Assembly: GCA_022419385.1 (NCBI GenBank)
Contig: JAJUBI010000005.1
Location: forward strand, 2,790,001 to 2,854,000
DNA: 64,000 bases
Direction of reading: 5' to 3'
Source of the DNA: Paraconiothyrium sp. Pb-2020
Lineage: Eukaryota > Ascomycota > Dothideomycetes > Pleosporales > Didymosphaeriaceae
Shown here: positions 11,117 to 23,048 of the stretch, piece after piece
Layout of the letters: each line of letters opens with the position of its first letter
Position numbering within the stretch: position 1 is the stretch's first letter
Notes under the pieces: model-generated
What the model was told of the DNA's origin: nothing
What the model saw: only the letters and a program-made list of their open reading frames with translations
Databases searched by the model: none
Program-made: the position numbers and the translations under genes

Positions 11117-12404
11117 ATGGGCCAACCGTCACGATGTGAATTTCTTAAAGTGTAGGAGTTGTGCGAGTGAAGAAGCAAAGCGAGCTTTCGATGATATAAA
11201 CAGCACATTATCGAGGACAGCGTGACCACGGTACACTACACTTGACGTACATGGTGTACTGTGAGCGAACATGGAGATTGTAATACATTGATCATCGTGA
11301 TCCGGCATTGGTCGGTCAACGTGTTCGTCCCACCGCTAACCAGTAGCATTGACTTTTGCGGATATTGCTGGCCAGTCTTCTCATCTAGCTCATTTCGTAA
11401 TGGCGTCGCAGGCTATTCACGCTAGCTAATTGAGTTGTGTCAGATACGGGACAAGTCAAGTATAGAAGGATGGCGACCTTTTAACAAGAAAGTCCTCATT
11501 GGATATATGTACTATCTAAGCGACCTCCTTTTTCCCTTGAGCCCGTAAACTACACTGAGCATTATTGGCACCATTCGCCAAGGGCTGGCCTTTACAGTAT
11601 GAAGTGTTATGTGCTTCTCGGACGACGCACCTCTTGATCGTTCTCTCCTACTTCCCCTCATTCTTGTTGACGTCACCCATCCTCACGCAACCCCAGCCCT
11701 GTGATTCCATTTGCAACAGGCTGCGAAGACGTTCTCTTGGTCCGACACCACGCATTCAGCCACGCTACTTGTGTATTCGAGCAATCTTTTTCTCGTGATA
11801 AAGTCGGCAACAGAATCTCGTGAGATCGTCACTGACCTCGTTCGGGTCGGGGCCGACTCATCTGCAGGTGAAAGTAGAAGCGACGACAAGGGAGAACCAC
11901 ATGAGGGCGAGGAGGGATGGGACAGATGCCATAGCTCTCAGCCTTGAGTGATGTGAAAGTTTCATCTAGCGAGGCCGCGGTGGACAAGTCAACGGAGGGT
12001 TAGAAAGGATGAGCTACGAAAGGCGCTGCGACAAATGGAACTGCAAGAGTGGGATGGCCAGCGCGTGATCGGACGTGCGCTTTACATGGCGGGTACAAGC
12101 GTGCTGAGTGAAGGCTGTAGATGAGGGTTTTCCCATCACAGTATTACAGACGGGAAGTGGCGGTAACGATAGGAACGTGTGGAGGCCCGGCAGAAGACAA
12201 GGTTGCTGTGCTTCCCACGGATTGTAACATCCTAAATGGGAAAGAACATACTCACACTTTGATGCGCCATGTACACTGGTCGTGTCGCGCTGTCTTACAC
12301 AATGGCTATAATCGATTTCTGATTTCCATATGACCCAAAAAGAAGTGGTGGGTTGGTCCACCTCAACGCCAGACCCATGCATCTCGCGCAATCCACCCTT
12401 ACTC
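11117..12404. other. intergenic, nothing recognised
   Basis: About 1.3 kb. Frames at 11565-11947 and 12014-12433 overlap each other on opposite strands and resemble nothing known. The interval holds the promoter of the small secreted protein gene on its left side and the 3' flank of the glycosidase on its right. Confidence 0.5.
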
Positions 12405-14610
12405 TCACACCTCCGGTACAGCCGTAGCAACAACCTCCTTCGGAATATTTATCCTCATCGCCTCGTCCCTAACCTTGTTCGGTCCCCTCCCTTCCCCCCT
12501 CGGCGCATTTAAATTGTACCCTGGTCCCTTCCTGTCCCTCGTCGTCCCCCTCCCCTGTCCACCCGGTCCTCCAACAATCTTCGGTTTTCCAGGATAATCG
12601 CAGCGTCCATGCATGTTGCAGAAGCCAGTCTTGCATTTGTTGTTGCTGCGGCACTTCATTCCGAGGCAGCCTTCGGTGCAGAGCTTGCAAAGGCCCCAGT
12701 CGCAGTACTGATCTGCGTCGCAGTTTTGGGCGTTGGTACAAGGATTTCCTCGGGGGCTATGAGAGGAGGGTAGAGCGCAAAGAAGCCGGCGTGGATTGAG
12801 GAAGGCGTTTGCGGTGTCTGGGTGGCATTGGGCGTCGATAGAGTTGGTTGCTATGGGGTCTCGACGGAAGGGATTGTGCGAGTTGTATGTGACGTCTTTC
12901 CGCCGGTCCCAGGGTTGTATTGTTGCTCGTTCTTTGCATTGTTGGCAGGATCCAGTTGCGCATTTTAGATGCTCCAGGCAAGGTCTTTTGCTGTTGCAGG
13001 GGTCTCCTACTTTACCTGGTTGTGATTCTGAGGGCCGTTCACAGATGCTGTTCTTGCAGAGGAGATTGGGCCGACAGCCATCCGCGGCGTCGCATAAGTG
13101 GCCTTCACAGCCGAAAGTGCAGGAGCTTTGCTCGGGGATGTATGGATTCAAAGGGAGTGTAGTCAGATTCGAAAGGCCTCTGGGCGGTGCTGCTAGATAA
13201 TTGGACCAGTTGAAGTTGGAACGTGTTCTGAAGGCACGGGTGAGAACGTCGCGCAGCGCACCAATGGAAAAGTTGGACTCCCTCAAGATGCTGACTTTGG
13301 GCGTAGTGCCTTCGTCTTTGAACGTGAGATGTGAGTATATCTGACCGTGATCAGACATCGTTTAATCAAGATTTTGTTGAATGGAAGCTTACCCAGGGAA
13401 TGCCGCGGTAATTGAGCGCGTTTCCTTGATCAAATATGGCCTGCTTCTTGAAATTGAGGCCGGCATCGGTGTTCTGATACGACCACTCCTCAACAAGGAG
13501 CAATTTGTTGTCGATAGCGCGACCAGCGAGGGTATCGCCAGGAAGAAATAGCTTCGCCCAAGGAGTGCCTGCAGTTCCCTCCTCGTTTTGCGCAAAGTAG
13601 CCATGGATGCCGATCACATCGACAGCCGGGCAGGTCCAGGCAGATTCGGGGAAATTCTGAGTGCCATCTACTGTTTGTGGTCCGGAGATGCCGCCCGTTA
13701 TAACAGCGATGTTGTTGTCACCAAGACCTAGGCCATCTTTGAGATGCGTAGCAATCTCGCAAAGCCACGATTCTCCAGCAGGAATAGGCCAGATACCAGA
13801 CCAGGGCTCGTTTTGAACGTCGACTCCCTGTTTTTGGGTTCAGCTTACGAACCGTTCAACAATAGTGAGTCAGTTGTCGTACCAGGATGACTTCGCTCAA
13901 CTCGCTCCACGGTCTGCCGCCGAAGTTCTTGGATGCATAGTGCCTGAAGAATACCTCTAAGCGTGTCTTGTAGTACGTTCGGTCTGAGAGAGGTTAGCAT
14001 TGGTATCTCCCATCGGTGATGAATTGGCGAACATTCTTCGTGGCTGTAAAAGTCCAAGAAAGCACCATTGAGCTGCTTGCAATAGCCATCGCAAGGAACA
14101 TTGTTGGAACCTCGAAGAGCATGTGCATCATGCGGTGCAATGATGACTTTAATTTTGCCTTGGACACGTGAGCAGGAGCACCAAAGCCAGAACAATCAGA
14201 CCAACCCTCAGAGATACGATGAATGGCAGACAACGTATCATCAAATTGATTCAGCAGAGCTCGGTCAAACTCGCCTACTTGCGGTTCAGGCTGATGCATT
14301 TAGTACCCACAGATCAATAATTTAAAAGGCTCTACTAACATCTGTGTGATGCTCGTCCCCTCGGACTGAACACGATCAGCCCTTTACTTAGAAGGGAACG
14401 TAATTGCGATAGCTTACTGAAAAGACGAATTACTCTGGCATTGGTCTTGACGATAGCTCGAATGACCTCTTCGCGATATGTAGGTTCCAAAAACTGAAGC
14501 TGTGGAAAGTTTACGCCACCGAAAGAATGGTTGTCCGCCGTGATTCTCAGGTCAGCAAGCGCGACATTCGTTAGCGTAGCGATCGAAAGCAGCGATCCTA
14601 TAAACTTCAT
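12405..14610 (-). CDS. secreted clan GH-A (GH5-like) glycoside hydrolase with cysteine-rich C-terminal tail
   Basis: A 633-residue protein from seven exons on the minus strand: 14418-14610, 14340-14365, 14206-14290, 14033-14158, 13883-13983, 13393-13827 and 12405-13340. All phases agree, including a 26-nt exon 2. Residues 1-19 are a signal peptide (MKFIGSLLSIATLTNVALA). The catalytic domain is a TIM barrel of the GH5 type. The acid/base is the Glu of VDVQNEPW (about residue 184) and the probable nucleophile is a Glu in LLLVEEWS (about 290), the positions expected on strands 4 and 7. From about residue 375 to 570 the protein has about 23 cysteines in groups such as CTFGCEGHLC and CDWGLCKLC, then a Gly/Arg-rich end. 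A cellulose- or mannan-active enzyme acting outside the cell is the inference; the tail could be a binding or anchoring module. Confidence 0.85.
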
Positions 14611-15540
14611 GATGGCGATCTGAAGTGCGAAGACAATGGATGCCTCCCGTACCACTTCCGAAAGGCCATGTTATTATAATGCATGCGATCTGTTCTGGCC
14701 ACGTATAGATGGTACTCTATAGCCAAATGTTACTGGGAGACGTTAAGGTCTGATCGCTATGCATCGTAGATTGAGGCTGTTCATATAGATTAATTGGATC
14801 CCGCCATTGGCCAATAGCCGTTGATAGGTTTGGGGGTCATGATCGAAATTGACGTAGGAAGCGGAACGATACGGTGACCTCCGGGTAGATTACTCCATGC
14901 AATGGAAGGAGAAGCAGAAAGAATCTCTGGTCGCACATACAGTTGAAGCATTGCAAAGGGCTGATGAGGATGAAGATTCACGGTTCGCCAAGATATGCTA
15001 GCCAATGTCGCGGTTGGTTCGGACCGGATGATTTTCATTGGCGGAACAGTTGCTGTATAACCCGTTTCGGGACCGAAAGACGTTTCACAGCTTCGCTATG
15101 TAATTGTACACTCAATCGGCATTGAATTCGCCCCTGGGTAGATACTGCCGTAGGATTGGTTCGCAAGATTGCTATGAGGCCTGCCTTAAGCCAGCTCCTT
15201 GCTGGTCCCGGATTCTGGGCTAATTTTACAAGTGATTCAGGTGTTGCTGCTCATGGTGTTTCCGACTGACATCCACCCAAGCTGATGGAAAAGTTAGGTG
15301 CAAGCGATGTCTGTCAAAGCTTCAAATGAACCGTCGCTCGCGGTACACATGATGTGAGCTCTTGAGGCCTCGTCGTTCAGGACGTAAGAGACCATGTAGC
15401 TGCTTTTGTAGGTGCGCTTGCTGTGGGACTTCAGCCATGCGCCCCAGCTCGCCCATGTAAAAGAAGACGACTATTGTCTTAAGCAGGCGGAAGGCGCCTA
15501 ATCACAGAACTGTATGTATGCTGTAACCTTCGGCAACTCC
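14611..15540. other. intergenic, nothing recognised
   Basis: About 930 bp containing the glycosidase promoter on the left. No supported gene; short frames on both strands look like chance. Confidence 0.5.
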
Positions 15541-16161
15541 CTATCCTGCTGGGTCCGCACACACAGCCTCAAGCCTCTTCAGAGTAGCGAGCACTTCCTC
15601 GCCGATGTCTCCTCCGCCCACCGTCTGCGGGAAAGTCCCTTTTCGTAGGTCACTAAGCGCGCTGATGGTGTCCTGAACCTCGACCAAGGCAGCGTGATTC
15701 TCCTGCTCGATTCGGGCAATCTGTGATTCGAGACTTGCGCAGGCTTCTTCGATACTGGCGTGCACGGTCTGGAGCGTGTGCGGTTTTCTATCGTGGACAC
15801 CAGTGAACTAGCCAATGTCAAAGAATGATATAATGTTCAAGACCTAACACACCTCTTCTTCCAGCTGAAGAGCAACGGGGTCCAGACCGGCTACATTGGC
15901 TTCATCGAGCTGGCGACGCTCCCGGGCGTACTCGCGCCTCAATTGCTTTGATCGTTTGACTTCGAGCGCGATATCCTGTCGCACAGCTTCAATGTCTCGT
16001 TCTCGGAGTGTATACAGCTCGCGATATAGCTCTTTGACGGCGGGGTTTGAGCGGTGGCCTTTGGGAAAGATGTCGGTGAATTGGCGCAGTGTCATGAAGT
16101 CGCGCAATGACGCGGGCGCGACAAGGAAGTCGGAGAGTAATTTGGCCTCCGTGGACGGCAT
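15541..16161 (-). CDS. NKP2: Cnl2/NKP2-family kinetochore subunit
   Basis: A 191-residue protein from exons 15853-16161 and 15541-15807 (intron 15808-15852, phase 0). The first 70 residues are highly typical of Cnl2/Nkp2: MPSTEAKLLSDFLVAP, LRDFMTLRQFTDIFP, then a helical stretch with KELYRELYTLRERDIE and SKQLRREYARERRQL. The rest is predicted coiled coil. Known members (yeast Nkp2, fission yeast Cnl2) belong to the inner-kinetochore COMA/Sim4 (CCAN) complex and sit at centromeres with Nkp1. The start at 16161 matches the family start exactly. It is head-to-head with EAF3. Confidence 0.92.
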
Positions 16162-16579
16162 TTCGCAAGGTCCTTTGGGATTGATCTATGTCAATGGCAG
16201 GATCTGCGAGCCATGAAGCTCCGAGAAAGTGTACACATTAGTGACGCTTTACTTGGTGGAGAGAGAGATGGGCCCAGGGCTGATGAATGCCTGCAGTCGC
16301 GTCGCGAAAAGGTCCGTGCTCAAAGACTTGAGCACTCAAAACGCCTTTGTTACCACACTCATCACGCATTTGACCTTCGTTGGCCAAGTCCATCTCCGGA
16401 AACCGATTTTCTAAGTCCATAAAAATTGACCGCCACGTCTGAATAAGTGGCCACGCATCCAATTTACAGGCAAATACGTGTTACGTGGTAGCGAGGACCA
16501 ACGGACCCCTAGGCTCGACTGGATTGCCTCGACTTCCCTTCACTTGTGCTTTACTCGATAACAACAGTTCCCCGCAATT
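16162..16579. promoter_or_regulatory. divergent NKP2/EAF3 promoter region
   Basis: About 420 bp shared by the two divergently transcribed starts. A pyrimidine-rich run leads into the EAF3 start. No specific factor site recognised. Confidence 0.5.
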
Positions 16580-17890
16580 ATGGCTCCAGCACCTGCAGTA
16601 GAGGCACAATTCAAGAAGGACGAGAAGGCTCTCTGCTTTCATCATGAACTCATGTACGAGGCTAAGATTATTGAGGTATCGTCAAAAGAGGAGGCTGAAA
16701 AGAAGAATGGCTACCAGTACAAAGTCCATTATAAGGGATGGAAGAATACGTAAGTTACCTTTACCTCTCTGCGATTACTTCTGCCGGACCTCTGTGGACT
16801 CTCTGCCCGCGTCTCGTTTGCTTCTCACGCCTGCCTCGATCTTGCGACCACTGCAGCAGTGCGCGCCTAACATTCGATTGACACTCGTCACCTTTGTTTT
16901 CATCACTCATCACGAACTATTAAAACTCCCTCAACTAATCCTACGCAGCTGGGACGATTGGGTGGAAGAAGATCGGCTCCGCAAACTTACTCAAGAGAAC
17001 CGCGAGTTGGCCAACTCGCTCCGGCACGCGGTTCTCGAGCAACAGCGTGCTCAGAGAGCTCAAGCTCAGCCAGTGAAAAAGAAGACGCAAACTTCAACGC
17101 GCGGGAGCGAAGAGCGCCAGACGCCAGTCCAAGCTGCCCCACCTCGGGGCCAGAAAAGGATGCGAGATCAAGATCTTGAAAAGGTGAGTGTTGGGACCTA
17201 CGTGCCAGGGAACTATGCTGTGACCCCAACTAAGCCATGCGACGTTGGCTGACCTCTTTTAGGAGGAGGCCTTCACCTCCCGTCGCGCCGTGAGGATCCT
17301 CATGCCGGACAGGCTGAAGAGCATCCTGGTCGACGACTGGGAAAATGTTACAAAGTCACTGCAGCTCGTGTCGCTACCTGCGAAGTATCCTGCTAGCGTC
17401 ATTCTTGACGAGTATTTCGCCTACGCGACAGCACCCGGTATGCGCAGCAACGCCGAGACCGAAATCCTCCAAGAGGTTATCCACGGCCTGAAGGAGTACT
17501 TCAATAAGGCACTTGGCCGCCTTCTTCTCTATCGGTTCGAGCGGGAGCAATTTTTCGGCATCTACTCGGCCATCAGCCTCCCCACTGGCGATCTAGCTGG
17601 GAAGCAGGTAGCAGATATTTATGGTGGTGAGCATCTGCTTCGTCTGTTCGGTAAGCCGCAGTTCTGCACCTCGTCCACCGTAAGCACACCGATACTAACG
17701 CGATCAAGTTTCTATGCCAGAACTCATTGCGCAAACCAACATGGACGTCCAGGCTGTGAATAGACTGCGAGAGGAACTCGGAGCAATGACGCATTGGCTT
17801 CAGAAGGAGCCACAGGTCACCAACTTCTTCCAATCAGTCTATGAAAGCCCTGGATCGGCCTATATCGAGAAGGTCAAGACTAGTACATAA
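16580..17890 (+). CDS. EAF3: chromodomain/MRG protein EAF3 (MRG15 homologue)
   Basis: A 324-residue protein from exons 16580-16749, 16949-17183, 17263-17650 and 17709-17890. The N-terminal chromo barrel includes KALCFHHELMYEAKI and YKVHYKGWKNTWDDWV; the first intron, 199 nt and by far the longest here, splits the Thr codon before WDDW. A charged linker (residues 80-140, KKKTQTSTRG) leads to the MRG domain with LVDDWENVTKSLQLV, the leucine-rich GRLLLYRFEREQF and a C-terminal NFFQSVYESPGSAYIEKV. Eaf3 binds H3K36-methylated chromatin and is a subunit of both the NuA4 acetyltransferase and the Rpd3S deacetylase complexes in the nucleus. Length is usual for filamentous fungi. Confidence 0.95.
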
Positions 17891-18202
17891 AACTCTCTCT
17901 CACATCTCGGCTCGTTGGGTCATCTCATTGCTCTCCCCTTCGAGGTCTAGAGAAGACCCCAATGGCTCTCTAAGCCGTGCGGCCACCCTTCCTGTGCTGC
18001 TATAGGTTTCCACAACTTCGTGGAACACCAAATGTATCATTATTTCTTAGGCTCAGGGCGTCTCGGTGATCAAGGTTCGGTTATTTAGCTCGAGAAGGTC
18101 ATGGGATTACAAGCTGCGGAGCAATTGCGGCTGGATTGCAGAACAGAATCGAAGTCTTCTATCTCCCCATCACTATTCACTTGGACATCTTCTACAGTCA
18201 CA
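17891..18202. other. convergent 3' flanks of EAF3 and NRK1
   Basis: About 310 bp of untranslated 3' sequence between two convergent genes. No gene seen. Confidence 0.5.
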
Positions 18203-18964
18203 TCATGACTTGGGACTCTCGTTCGGGGCGCTTCTAATGACTTTCTCCAGTACACCAACTGCCCACTCTAAGCACTTGCCCATGTTCTCTTCGGCATCCC
18301 GCGGCATCGCCTCAACGCCGACTCTCCTGCACACCGTCTCCTGCAGTTCACCTTCTACATCCTCGTCAACGAACAAGAATTTGTGATCCTGCACATAGTT
18401 CGGCCATACAACCTTATCCACATACCCGGGCGGATCTTCCCAAAACCCCTCCAGCGTCACATATCCACTTCTCGCCTCCCTTCTCCTCTTTGCAGTCGTA
18501 TAGGTCGTCCTCAAAAAGATCTTCACATCAAATAGCTCCCTCACCTCTTTCATCTCCTCACTAAACAGCAGAAAGCCATCCACAACGCAAATCCTCCTCT
18601 TCCAGCCCTTCTCCTCTATGGCCGTGTGTATCCTCTCCCTCGCCTTCTCCACCATGCCTTGGCTGACACCGTGCTCGCCAACGCTATTTTGGTCTTCTTT
18701 GGACACGAAATCCGGCGGTGACTTGCCGTGCTCTTTGATGTAAACAAGGGTCCGTTGTAACTGGGGAAGGTTGAGCGATTCTATGCAGTCCCAGTCCTGG
18801 ATTCCGTTCTGGAAGGGAATCTCGGCGTCGGTCAAGTAGAAATCGTCTAGGTGCAGGATGGTGAGTTGGTGGGGTGGAAATACATCGCGCAGGAGGCGGG
18901 AGAGTGTCGTTTTCCCTGAGGAGGAGGGGCCGGATATACCAAGGAGGAGGATGGGTTCGGCCAT
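18203..18964 (-). CDS. NRK1: nicotinamide riboside kinase
   Basis: An intronless 253-residue kinase. The P-loop GISGPSSSGKTT lies at residues 9-20 and the family substrate motif LHLDDFY near residue 40, followed by DWDCIESL. A second nucleotide-site block is GWKRRICVVDGFLLF. The lid region has RTTYTTAKRRREARSGYV and the family ends with WPNYVQDHKFLFV. NRK enzymes phosphorylate nicotinamide riboside to NMN in NAD salvage, in the cytosol. Uridine kinases share the P-loop, but the DDFY motif and the WPNYV block point to NRK. Start at 18964; its promoter faces the ARMH3-like gene. Confidence 0.93.
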   Translation of the reverse strand: MAEPILLLGISGPSSSGKTTLSRLLRDVFPPHQLTILHLDDFYLTDAEIPFQNGIQDWDCIESLNLPQLQRTLVYIKEHGKSPPDFVSKEDQNSVGEHGVSQGMVEKARERIHTAIEEKGWKRRICVVDGFLLFSEEMKEVRELFDVKIFLRTTYTTAKRRREARSGYVTLEGFWEDPPGYVDKVVWPNYVQDHKFLFVDEDVEGELQETVCRRVGVEAMPRDAEENMGKCLEWAVGVLEKVIRSAPNESPKS

Positions 18965-19350
18965 GGTGAACAGTCGTTGGTCTCCGTGCGTATCTAACGG
19001 TAGAACGAGGGGTTTCCTTGAAGTCCGACCAAAGGTTCAGAGAGTGCCCGCGATGCCCCGCTATCTGATAACAATATGCAGTCGTTCTCTCTGCTCCAAC
19101 CCACAGCTGTGAACAATGCCAATGCGAACCTGTACTACTGCGCTTTCATTGATATGGACAAGTAGTATTGCCAAATCGGGCAGTGAATGAAAGTGGTTGG
19201 CATGTCATAGCTGCCCTGGTCGCGATCTGGCCCTAGCCGCCACTCATTCTGGCACATGTCGCAACGCCAACGGCCGACAACACGACAGCGCAGCTCCAGC
19301 GCTCCGTCGCGCACCTACAATTACGCACCGTAGCCCTCCACAAATACACA
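18965..19350. promoter_or_regulatory. divergent NRK1/ARMH3-like promoter region
   Basis: About 390 bp between the two divergent starts. No convincing specific site. Confidence 0.45.
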
Positions 19351-21474
19351 ATGGACCCGTCGCCACTCACGCAGGTCTCACAGCAGTCCTTCCAACCCAA
19401 AATCATCCACCTCTACGAAACTCTTTTTCGCGTGCGCATCCTCCCCTCTGACGACCGCGAGCTGTACTGAAAGCTATGACAGGAAGAAGATGAGGACGTC
19501 GAGCTTTCCGAAGGCTTCTGGGAAGAGTTCTTCCTCCACAGACCAGACCATGCGGGATTCAAGCGTGTCTTGGGCGGGATCCCGCCCGACGAGATGCTAC
19601 ACCTGCAGCAGCATTCGCAGGAGCTCTTTCGGCGCGCCATCGCACGGATAAAGGCGGGCTCCGCACCTTCAGACGAGATCGCGCTCGAGGTATGAGATCG
19701 ATTGCCCATAGCGTATGCACTGGCTTACAGGTCAGACCTTGACGGTGTTCCTAGACGCTGCCCTGAGCAAGAAGTACACCAATCCAAGCTCGGATATCAT
19801 TTCCGTGCTGGCAGGCCTACACGATGCGGACGTGGTTATGGCGGAGTTTGTAGGTGCGCTGGAGACGGTCATACGGAATGGGAGGAACAGTACGTTTGGT
19901 CGAGGATTTACCAGGACGTAATGCTGATGCCAACAGTACCTTTGCGACTCAAGGCCGTACGAACCACGCTCTCCATTACCGCCGCCGGCTTTCTTACAGT
20001 GCTTCCCTCCTACTTTACACATCGAGATCTCTTCCCGTCGCTCATGAAGTACATTCAAGACTGCGAGGACAGTACGCAAGTGCTGCCAGCCTTCTACTTG
20101 CTAGGCCTGCTCGTCAACTACAATAAATTCGAGTTCCAGAACCCATATAGGTTACGGCTCGACGATTTCGTGAACGACGCCATAATACAAAAGATCATCA
20201 CAAGCTTTGGAGAGACATGTGTCATATTAAGAGACGCCTATGTGGCTGTGCAAGACGACATGCCCGAAGGCTGGTCACTAGGCTCGACATTGAATTATTT
20301 CGGACTGGGTTTGCTGGCGCCTGCATCACGGCCGTCAACGCCGACCCCAACTGCTGAGGAGAGCAAGTCCATGTTCGCAACACTGTATGTAGATTTCGCA
20401 CACAATGAAACATGCTCGCTCACTGCTCCCTCAGGCCTGGGCCTGAAATCGGCGTACTCCTGTCAACGTACGATTTCGCCAATGCCAACAAGGTCTTTTG
20501 CTTCAACCTTGTGTCCACAGACCCGCAGAACAAAGACGACACTTCCCCTATGAGTGCTTTTCTCTCGCTCACCTCTTATCTATTCCAGCATGCACATCGC
20601 TCCCAACGAGCAGCGTTGTACACCTATCTTAGCCTTTTCATCCTACAGATACTTGTCGAGGACCAGTCGCTATTAAAGCGCTTGTGCAGTGATGAGAGCA
20701 AACTTTCGGTGCGACTGTGCCGACAGCGGCAACCCTATCTACCACTCGTACGGGGCGATCGGACAGCCGCATCCATCGTAATAGACCTCATCATAGACGG
20801 CATCAACCACAATCTGCGACGAAAACTAGACGTCAATTTTTACACGTAAGGCCCCCCTTCCCTCTCGATACAAACTTAACTTACGCCCCACCAGCCTCTC
20901 ACTCGGCATTCTCCTCCGCCTCCTCACCTACCTCAGCAGAGCCAAAGTCCGTATCACCTACCACTGGTCCGAGCTCTGGCGCTCCCTCCTCTCCTTCTTC
21001 CGCTTCCTCACCACCTACGTCTCTGACATCCGGTCCCTGCACCGCTCCACCGAAATGGTCTCCCTCCTCACCAACCTCCTCGCCTTCGCCCTTTCCAGCG
21101 GCGAAAACTTCCTTCCCGATCCCGCCGCTTACGACGACCTCTTCTACAAGCTCGTCGAAACAGGCGACATCCTCAAGAGATTCCGGGACGCTTTCGAACT
21201 CAAGTCCTCGACATCGATGCAAACGCTTGTGAATGTGTCGGCGCATTATCACAGCTTGTTGGAAGGGAAGGACAAAGGCGGATTAAGGATCAAGCACTTG
21301 AGTCCCAAAGAGGTGAGCAGCGTTATCAAGCAGGGCTACGAAACTCTGAGTATTGAGGCGGGGGAGGGACTCGAGAGGTGGGAGAGGTTCAGGGAGGCGG
21401 ACTGGAAGGGGATTTTGAAGAGGGTTGCGAGAGTAGTGGTGGAGGATGCGAAGGGCGTGAGGGATGAGCGGTGA
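19351..21474 (+). CDS. ARMH3-like (DUF1741) armadillo-helical protein
   Basis: A 626-residue protein from six exons: 19351-19431, 19483-19689, 19736-19889, 19937-20384, 20435-20845 and 20895-21474. The phases close perfectly. Conserved blocks include SEGFWEEFFL, LSKKYTNPSSDIISVLAGL, LSYFTHRDLFPSLMKYIQDC-like residues (here PSYFTHRDLFPSLMKY), the GPEIGVLLSTYDFANANKVF block and a C-terminal region with LTYLSRAKVRITYHWSELW. This is the fungal branch of the family of human C10orf76/ARMH3, a helical-repeat protein that binds GBF1 and PI4KB at the Golgi; the fungal role is less clear. The third exon uses an acceptor (GTCAG) five bases downstream of another AG; only the downstream one keeps the frame. 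Confidence 0.9.
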
Positions 21475-23048
21475 GGTGTACTGATGAGTAAGTCGCCATG
21501 TCCATCAAGCAAGGTCATGCGCGGCAGTCAGGGGAGGCACAGATACCTGGCTGATATAGAGATCATATACTGAGAGCAACCAGATCGTGTCAACGCAGCA
21601 GGCTTATCGTTCATCATTGCCGCCCACCAGTGGAAGCATTCGGGTGACCCAAAGGATTAGCGTGTATCGAATAGTAGGACACTGTTGGCAGGCAGGTAGC
21701 CCCGTACTCCATAGCATACCTGCGATTCCTGATCTTACAACAGTAGCGTCTATGTTTTCGACTTGCTTCTCCTCTGCAGAATGCTAGTAAATAGCCTCCT
21801 GGATTCCCAACTACGATGTGTTCATCGCATCCCCCCATTTCTCGCCGAACAATTGCTCGATCAGGATTTCCCTTTCCTCTTCAGAGGTTCCAACGCTTCG
21901 CGTACGAAGCTCATTGTGTCCGAGCCGAATCTAGGTCCAACTTGATCTAATCCTAAATGGATCGGCGTATCAAATTGACGCTTGGTGAAGAGCATTGAAG
22001 ATGGTAGATCTATCAGCCAAAGAATCAGCGTACAGGGACACAAAGCTCCCAGAAGGAAGAGAGCGTACCACTCGTTTCGTGTATCATTGAGTACTTTCAC
22101 GAAAGTACCATGGTTTTCGGCCTCCGTCTCTTGGTTGCGGTTCCTCGGGAGACATTACTTTGCCGTCCGGTTGCAATTCTTGTATACACCTTCAACCTAA
22201 TGTCGGTGAAAAGCAAGTTTCCGCTGGCGGTGTTCTTGAAGGTCAATTGCGACTTGCAGGTACGTTCTCGGTGGGTTTCAGTGGCATGTGCACTCGATGG
22301 TAAGTATCGGCTTCCACCAGAATTTCCTCAGTGCTCATTTGGGTGGCTGCCGTTTGACGAATTTATGCTTGCAACGTGTAGGCGAGGGATTCTTCACATC
22401 CACATATCTCGACATTTGCGCACCCAAGAGTTTGCGGTTGCAGAGGAACTTTGAATCGCACATTTGTGCTTCCCGCCTAGCAAACGTGCCTCAGGCAATA
22501 CTATGGCCTTTGTCAACACCCATGATGACCTGACGACGAAACTTCTTCTCTAACAACATAGCGCATGCGCCACAGCTTGAGTTGGCGCTGGCGTCTATTA
22601 CCGGTTAGATGGCGAGAGAATAAGAAGCTGAATGGCCCACATTGTGCAGGGATACGGCGCGTGCGATTGATTCTGGCCCACACTCCACCTAATTGAACAA
22701 CGCGGAATTCGCAACGTACGCCTTGTAAATGACCGGTTTTCAAGCAGGGGCATGACCGTCTCGTCCGCATCATGACTGGCACAGTTACTCACTTTACGAT
22801 TTGCCGATTCGCGAAGACCAGGACGGATGTATGCGAGATGCAACGCGCACCGCCACACCACCGCACATTTGTGCTCTTGAGTATTCGTGTGCAGCTCAGC
22901 CTTGTGCAGGCAAAACGCCATAAGCTGCTCCCCCTCTGCAAAATGCTGTGGGCCCCCTCTGCTCTTCTACAGGCCTTCCGCCCCATCCCCCATAATCCTC
23001 GAGGTGCGAAAACGCTACGATCAAGTGCGATGGCCACCACGGTCCGCG
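21475..23048. other. intergenic, nothing recognised
   Basis: About 1.6 kb. Several frames of 70-115 codons on both strands (for example 22110-22454 plus) overlap one another and match no family. Includes the presumed promoter of the zinc-finger locus. Confidence 0.5.
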
